In this document: positions 57,241 through 64,000 of the stretch, in pieces
Position numbering within the stretch: the stretch's first letter is position 1
How the letters are laid out: each line of letters starts with the position of its first letter
Source of the DNA: Muricea muricata
Taxonomy: Eukaryota > Cnidaria > Anthozoa > Malacalcyonacea > Plexauridae
DNA length: 64,000 nucleotides
Reading direction: 5' to 3'
Assembly: GCA_963855995.1 (NCBI GenBank)
Contig: OY979731.1
Coordinates: 4,930,942-4,994,941 of the forward strand
Notes under the pieces: generated by a model
The model's input: the letters and a program-made list of their open reading frames with translations, nothing else
The model's database searches: none
Told to the model about the DNA's origin: nothing
Made by a program: the position numbers and the translations under genes

Positions 57241-60200
57241 CTGCAAGCAAGTTATAGGTTTCTCATTTCAACATGATGTTTCGCTCATTTCGATGGTTTG
57301 AGCGCCGAAAACATGATCCCCGACTTGCTAAGTTCAGCAAATTCCATTTAGAAGGTCCTTTTAGGTCCGTGATTGCTGTACATCATTGCACTCAACTTGT
57401 TCACTCAAGCACTAAAAACACCATTGTAAGCTCCAAAACGTCGCCGTGGTCGATTTAAGACGGCAATTTTTAGTTGGTGATTTGAGCATGTTTTTACGCT
57501 CAAATCGCTTCTAGAACGCTTAAAACGCGACTTTTATGATTTTAAGATCGTTTCTTTTCACTTTACAAGCAAGTTATAGGTTTCTCATTTCAACATGTTG
57601 TTTCGCTCATCTCGATGATTTGAGCGATGAAAACATGATTCCCGACTTGCTAAATTCTGCATTTTCCATTTAGAAGGTCTCTTTTAGGTCCGTGATTGCA
57701 GTACATGACTGCGCTCAACTCGTTCACTTTACCACTGAAAACACCATTTTAAGCTGAAAAACGTCGCCGTGATCGATTTAAGACGGCAATTTCTAGTTAG
57801 TGATTTGAGCATGTTTCACGCTCAAATCGCTTCTAGAACGCTTAAAACGCGATTTTGATAGTTCTAAGATCGTTTCTTTTCAGTTTACAAGCAAGTTATA
57901 GGTTTCTCATTTCAACATGTTATTTCGCTCATCTCGAGGGTATGAGCGCCGAAAACATGATTCCCGACTTCCCAAGTTCTGCAAATTCCATTTAGAAGGT
58001 CTCTTTTAGGTCCCTGATTGCAGTACATCATAACGCTCAACTCGTTAACTTTAGCACTGAAAACACCATTTTAAGGTCTAAAACGTCACCGTGATCGATT
58101 TAAGACGGCAATTTTTAGTTGGTGATTTGAGCATGTTTTTACGCTCAAATCGCTTCTAGAACGCTTAAAACGCGACGTTTATAGTTCTAAGATCGTTTCT
58201 TTTCAGTTTAAAAGAAAGTTTTAGGTTTCTCATTTCAACATGTTGTTTCGCTCATCTCGATGGTTTGAGCGCCGAAAACATGATTCCCGACTTGCTAAGT
58301 TCTGCAATTTCCATTTAGAAGGTCTCTTTTATGTCCGTGATTGCAGTAGATCATTGCGCTCAACTCGTTCACTTTAGCACTGAAAACACCATTTTAAGCT
58401 CTAAAACGTCGCCGTGATCGATTTAAGACGGCAATTTTTAGTTGGTGATTTGAGCATGTTTTTACGCTCAAATCGCTTCTAGAACGCTTAAAACGCGACG
58501 TTTATGGTTTTAAGATCGTTTCTTTTCAGTTTACAAGCAAGTTATAGGTTTCACATTTCAACGTGTTGTTTCGGTCATCTCGATGGTTTGAGCGCCGAAA
58601 ACATCATTCCCGACTTGCTAAGTTCTGCAAGCAAGTTATAGGTTTCTCATTTCAACATGATGTTTCGCTCATTTCGATGGTTTGAGCGCCGAAAACATGA
58701 TCCCCGACTTGCTAAGTTCAGCAAATTCCATTTAGAAGGTCCTTTTAGGTCCGTGATTGCTGTACATCATTGCACTCAACTTGTTCACTCAAGCACTAAA
58801 AACACCATTGTAAGCTCCAAAACGTCGCCGTGGTCGATTTAAGACGGCAATTTTTAGTTGGTGATTTGAGCATGTTTTTACGCTCAAATCGCTTCTAGAA
58901 CGCTTAAAACGCGACTTTTATGATTTTAAGATCGTTTCTTTTCACTTTACAAGCAAGTTATAGGTTTCTCATTTCAACATGTTGTTTCGCTCATCTCGAT
59001 GATTTGAGCGATGAAAACATGATTCCCGACTTGCTAAATTCTGCATTTTCCATTTAGAAGGTCTCTTTTAGGTCCGTGATTGCAGTACATGATTGCGCTC
59101 AACTCGTTCACTTTACCACTGAAAACACCATTTTAAGCTGAAAAACGTCGCCGTGATCGATTTAAGACGGCAATTTCTAGTTAGTGATTTGAGCATGTTT
59201 CACGCTCAAATCGCTTCTAGAACGCTTAAAACGCGATTTTGATAGTTCTAATATCGTTTCTTTTCAGTTTACAAGCAAGTTATAGGTTTCTCATTTCAAC
59301 ATGTTATTTCGCTCATCTCGAGGGTATGAGCGCCGAAAACATGATTCCCGACTTGCCAAGTTCTGCAAATTCCATTTAGAAGGTCTCTTTTAGGTCCCTG
59401 ATTGCAGTACATCATAACGCTCAACTCGTTAACTTTAGCACTGAAAACACCATTTTAAGGTCTAAAACGTCACCGTGATCGATTTAAGACGGCAATTTTT
59501 AGTTGGTGATTTGAGCATGTTTTTACGCTCAAATCGCTTCTAGAACGCTTAAAACGCAACGTTTATAGTTCTAAGATCGTTTCTTTTCAGTTTAAAAGAA
59601 AGTTTTAGGTTTCTCATTTCAACATGTTGTTTCGCTCATCTCGATGGTTTGAGCGCCGAAAACATGATTCCCGACTTGCTAAGTTCTGCAATTTCCATTT
59701 AGAAGGTCTCTTTTATGTCCGTGACTGCAGTAGATCATTGCGCTCAACTCGTTCACTTTAGCACTGAAAACACCATTTTAAGCTCTAAAACGTCGCCGTG
59801 ATCGATTTAAGACGGCAATTTTTAGTTGGTGATTTGAGCATGTTTTTACGCTCAAATCGCTTCTAGAAGGCTTAAAACGCGACGTTTATGGTTTTAAGAT
59901 CGTTTCTTTTCAGTTTACAAGCAAGTTATAGGTTTCACATTTCAACGTGTTGTTTCGGTCATCTCGATGGTTTGAGCGCCGAAAACATGATTCCCGACTT
60001 GCTAAGTTCTGCAAGCAAGTTATAGGTTTCTCATTTCAACATGATGTTTCGCTCATTTCGATGGTTTGAGCGCCGAAAACATGATCCCCGACTTGCTAAG
60101 TTCAGCAAATTCCATTTAGAAGGTCCTTTTAGGTCCGTGATTGCTGTACATCATTGCACTCAACTTGTTCACTCAAGCACTAAAAACACCATTGTAAGCT

Positions 60201-60775
60201 CCAAAACGTCGCCGTGGTCGATTTAAGACGGCAATTTTTAGTTGGTGATTTGAGCATGTTTTTACGCTCAAATCGCTTCTAGAACGCTTAAAACGCGACT
60301 TTTATGATTTTAAGATCGTTTCTTTTCACTTTACAAGCAAGTTATAGGTTTCTCATTTCAACATGTTGTTTCGCTCATCTCGATGATTTGAGCGATGAAA
60401 ACATGATTCCCGACTTGCTAAATTCTGCATTTTCCATTTAGAAGGTCTCTTTTAGGTCCGTGATTGCAGTACATGATTGCGCTCAACTCGTTCACTTTAC
60501 CACTGAAAACACCATTTTAAGCTGAAAAACGTCGCCGTGATCGATTTAAGACGGCAATTTCTAGTTAGTGATTTGAGCATGTTTCACGCTCAAATCGCTT
60601 CTAGAACGCTTAAAACGCGATTTTGATAGTTCTAATATCGTTTCTTTTCAGTTTACAAGCAAGTTATAGGTTTCTCATTTCAACATGTTATTTCGCTCAT
60701 CTCGAGGGTATGAGCGCCGAAAACATGATTCCCGACTTGCCAAGTTCTGCAAATTCCATTTAGAAGGTCTCTTTT
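57241..60775 (+). repeat. 1384-bp higher-order repeat
   Basis: The junction CTGCAAGCAAG occurs at 57241, 58625 and 60009, exactly 1384 bp apart, with very high identity between copies. Each unit equals four monomers plus a ~92-bp partial monomer joined at GCAA. The same junction is also at 54729 and 63329. Confidence 0.9.
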
Positions 60776-62380
60776 AGTTTCCTGATTGCAGTAGATCATT
60801 GCGCTCATCTCGTTCACTTTAGCACTGAAAACACCATTTTAAGGTCTCAAACGTCACCGTGATCGATTTAAGACGGCAATTTTTAGTTCGTGATTTGAGC
60901 ATGTTTTTACGCTCAAATCGCTTCTAGAACGCTTAAAACGCGACGTTTATAGTTCTAAGATCGTTTCTTTTCAGTTTAAAAGAAAGTTTTAGGTTTCTCA
61001 TTTCAACATGTTGTTTCGGTCATCTCGATGGCTTGAGCGCCGAAAACATGATTCCCGACTTGCTAAGTTCTGCAATTTCCATTTAGAAGGTCTTTTTTTT
61101 GTCCGTGATTGCAGTAGATCATTGCGCTCAACTCGTTCACTTTACCACTGAAAACACCATTTTAAGCTGAAAAACGTCGCCGTGATCGATTTAAGACGGC
61201 AATTTCTAGTTAGTGATTTGAGCATGTTTCACGCTCAAATCGCTTCTAGAACGCTTAAAACGCGATTTTGATAGTTCTAATATCGTTTCTTTTCAGTTTA
61301 CAAGCAAGTTATAAGTTTCTCATTTCAACATGTTATTTCGCTCATCTCGAGGGTATGAGCGCCGAAAACATGATTCCCGACTTGCTAAGTTCTGCAAATT
61401 CCATTTAGAAGGTCTCTTTTAGTTCCCTGATTGCAGTAGATCATTGCGCTCATCTCGTTCACTTTAGCACTGAAAACACCATTTTAAGGTCTCAAACGTC
61501 ACCGTGATCGATTTAAGACGGCAATTTTTAGTTCGTGATTTGAGCATGTTTTTACGCTCAAATCGCTTCTAGAACGCTTAAAACGCGACGTTTATAGTTC
61601 TAAGATCGTTTCTTTTCAGTTTAAAAGAAAGTTTTAGGTTTCTCATTTCAACATGTTGTTTCGGTCATCTCGATGGCTTGAGCGCCGAAAACATGATTCC
61701 CGACTTGCTAAGTTCTGCAATTTCCATTTAGAAGGTCTTTTTTTTGTCCGTGATTGCAGTAGATCATTGCGCTCAACTCGTTCACTTTACCACTGAAAAC
61801 ACCATTTTAAGCTGAAAAACGTCGCCGTGATCGATTTAAGACGGCAATTTCTAGTTAGTGATTTGAGCATGTTTCACGCTCAAATCGCTTCTAGAACGCT
61901 TAAAACGCGATTTTGATAGTTCTAATATCGTTTCTTTTCAGTTTACAAGCAAGTTATAAGTTTCTCATTTCAACATGTTATTTCGCTCATCTCGAGGGTA
62001 TGAGCGCCGAAAACATGATTCCCGACTTGCTAAGTTCTGCAAATTCCATTTAGAAGGTCTCTTTTAGTTCCCTGATTGCAGTAGATCATTGCGCTCATCT
62101 CGTTCACTTTAGCACTGAAAACACCATTTTAAGGTCTAAAACGTCACCGTGATCGATTTAAGACGGCAATTTTTAGTTCGTGATTTGAGCATGTTTTTAC
62201 GCTCAAATCGCTTCTAGAACGCTTAAAACGCGACGTTTATAGTTCTAAGATCGTTTCTTTTCAGTTTAAAAGAAAGTTTTAGGTTTCTCATTTCAACATG
62301 TTGTTTCGGTCATCTCGATGGCTTGAGCGCCGAAAACATGATTCCCGACTTGCTAAGTTCTGCAATTTCCATTTAGAAGG
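60776..62380 (+). repeat. 645-bp dimeric higher-order repeat
   Basis: AGTTYCCTGATTGCAGTAGA occurs at 60776, 61421 and 62066, 645 bp apart: two monomers per unit. Follows the 1384-bp repeat zone. Confidence 0.85.
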
Positions 62381-64000
62381 TCTCTTTTATGTCCGTGATT
62401 GCAGTAGATCATTGCTCTCAACTCGTTCACTTTAGCACTGAAAACACCATTTTAAGCTCTAAAACGTCGCCGTGATCGATTTAAGACGGCAATTTTTAGT
62501 TCGTGATTTGAGCATGTTTTTACGCTCAAATCGCTTCTAGAACGCTTAAAACGCGACTTTTATGATTCTAAGATCGTTTCTTTTCACTTTACAAGCAAGT
62601 TATAGGTTTCTCATTTCAACATGTTGTTTCGCTCATCTCGATGGTTTTAGCGCCGAAAACATGATTCCCGACTTGCTAAGTTCTGCAAATTCCATTTAGA
62701 AGGTCTCTTTTAGGTCGGTGATTGCAGTACATCATTGCGCTCAACTCGTTCACTCTAGCACTAAAAACACCATATTAAGCTCTAAAACGTCGCCGTGGTC
62801 GATTTAAGACGGCAATTTTTAGTTGGCGATTTGAGCATGTTTTTACGCTCAAATCGCTTCAAGAACGCTTAAAACGCGACTTTTATGGTTCTAAGATCGT
62901 TTCTTTTCACTTTACAAGCAAGTTACAGGTTTCTCATTTCAACATGTTGTTTCGCTCATCTCGATGGTTTGAGCGCCGAAAACATGATTCCCGACTTGCA
63001 AAATTCTGCATTTTCCATTTAGAAGGTCTCTTTTAGGTCCGTGATTGCAGTACATCATTGCGCTCAACTCGTTCACTCAAGCACTAAAAACACCATTGTA
63101 AGCTCCAAAACGTCGCCGTGGTTGATTTAAGACGGCAATTTTTAGTTGGTGATTTGAGCATGTTTTTACGCTCAAATCGCTTCTAGAACGCCTAAAACGC
63201 GACCTTTATGGTTCTAAGATCGTTTCTTTTCAGTTTACAAGCAAGTTATAGGTTTCACATTTCAACATGTTGTTTCGGTCATCTCGATGGTTTGAGCGCC
63301 GAAAACATGTTTCCCGACTTGCTAAGTTCTGCAAGCAAGTTATAGGTTTCTCATTTCAACATGATGTTTCCCTCATTTCGATGGTTTGAGCGCCGAAAAC
63401 ATGATTCCCGACTTGCTAAGTTCTGAAATTTCGAATTAGAAGGTCTCTTTTAGGTCTGTGATTGCAGTACATCATTGCGCACAACTCGTTCACTTTAGCA
63501 TTGAAAAACAGCATTTTAAGCTGAAAACGTCGCTGTGATCGATTTAAGACGGCAATTTTTAGTTGGTGATTTGAGCATGTTTTCACGCTCAAATCGCTTC
63601 TAGAACGCTTAAAACGCGATTTTGATAGTTCTAAGATCGTTTCTTTTCAGTTTACAAGCAAGTTATAGGTTTCTCATTTCAACATGTTATTTCGCTCATC
63701 TCGAGGGTATGAGCGCCGAAAATATGTTTCCCGACTTGCTAAGTTCTGCAAATTCCATTTAGAAGGTCTGTTTTAGTTCCCTGATTGCAGTAGATCATTG
63801 CGCTCAACTCGTTCACTTTAGCACTGAAAACACCATTTTAAGGTCTAAAACGTCACCGTGATCGATTTAAGACGGCAATTTTTAGTTGGTGATTTGAGCA
63901 TGTTTTTACGCTCAAATCGCTTCTAGAACGCTTAAAACGCGACGTTTATAGTTCTAAGATCGTTTCTTTTCAGTTTAAAAGAAAGTTTTAGGTTTCTCAT

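Larger units (their letters stand above)
53380..64000 (+). repeat. Satellite array, opposite orientation, ~323-bp monomer
   Basis: Direct continuation of the same satellite as its reverse complement, to the window end. About 30 monomers by length. Each has a hairpin (GATTTGAGC, 8-10 nt, GCTCAAATC), TTCTAGAA and GATTTAAGACGGCAATTT. The 61-codon frames at 54761, 57273, 58657 and 60041 are identical because the repeat is identical; they are not genes. Confidence 0.97.

Noticed and set aside
54761..60226. Four identical 61-codon frames starting MMFRSFRWFERRK
   Set aside because: They repeat because the satellite higher-order unit repeats; no start context, no domain, spacing equals the 1384-bp unit.
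52181..64000. CRISPR-like array
   Set aside because: Repeats are contiguous 323-bp monomers without unique spacers, in a eukaryotic context.
52181..64000. Hammerhead ribozyme in the satellite monomer
   Set aside because: GCGCCGAAAAC looks like a GAAAC end, but no CTGATGA is present in the monomer on either strand.

Overview
The window looks like intergenic and genic DNA from an early-branching animal, most likely a cnidarian. It is AT-rich and packed with retroelement fragments, palindromic elements and (TA)n tracts. Genes have short exons with GT-AG introns. The main gene family joins a PAN/Apple-like domain to a neurexin-IV/CASPR-type fibrinogen-related domain, and there is one single-exon class A GPCR. 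The phylum assignment is an inference from gene content, not from a marker gene.

Layout. 1-4.1 kb: inverted-repeat elements, a LINE 3' remnant and part of a minus-strand gene with a GPP34 (GOLPH3-like) domain. 5.5-8.1 kb: palindromes, long (TA)n tracts, a candidate minus-strand first exon and a Penelope-like hammerhead-type motif. 8.3 kb: a decayed minus-strand exon of the main family. 8.9-11.3 kb: an intact minus-strand GPCR, a decayed GPCR fragment and two related plus-strand single-helix coding segments. 12.9-14.7 kb: a minus-strand LINE with a second LINE nested in it.

15.8-50.9 kb holds a tandem cluster of the main family on the plus strand. The ancestral plan is five exons: signal peptide (124 or 118 nt), PAN-like (227 nt), a 13-nt micro-exon, FReD N-terminal part (203 nt) and FReD C-terminal part (about 435 nt). 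Copy C (40883-50944) is intact and predicts 331 residues. Copy A (15849-19860) has no recognisable PAN exon but can splice exon 1 to exon 4 in frame. A second FReD terminal exon stands alone at 22549-22986. Copy B (29069-33396) has a premature stop, a shifted splice acceptor and a 57-nt deletion. Decayed first exons and duplicated flanking modules show that whole gene units were duplicated. Ty3-type, LINE, mariner-like and fold-back insertions fill introns and spacers.

51.2-64.0 kb: a minus-strand LINE, then about 11.8 kb of satellite DNA (monomer about 323 bp). The array changes orientation once near 53380, contains a LINE insertion, shows a 1384-bp higher-order repeat and later a 645-bp dimer repeat, and runs off the window end.
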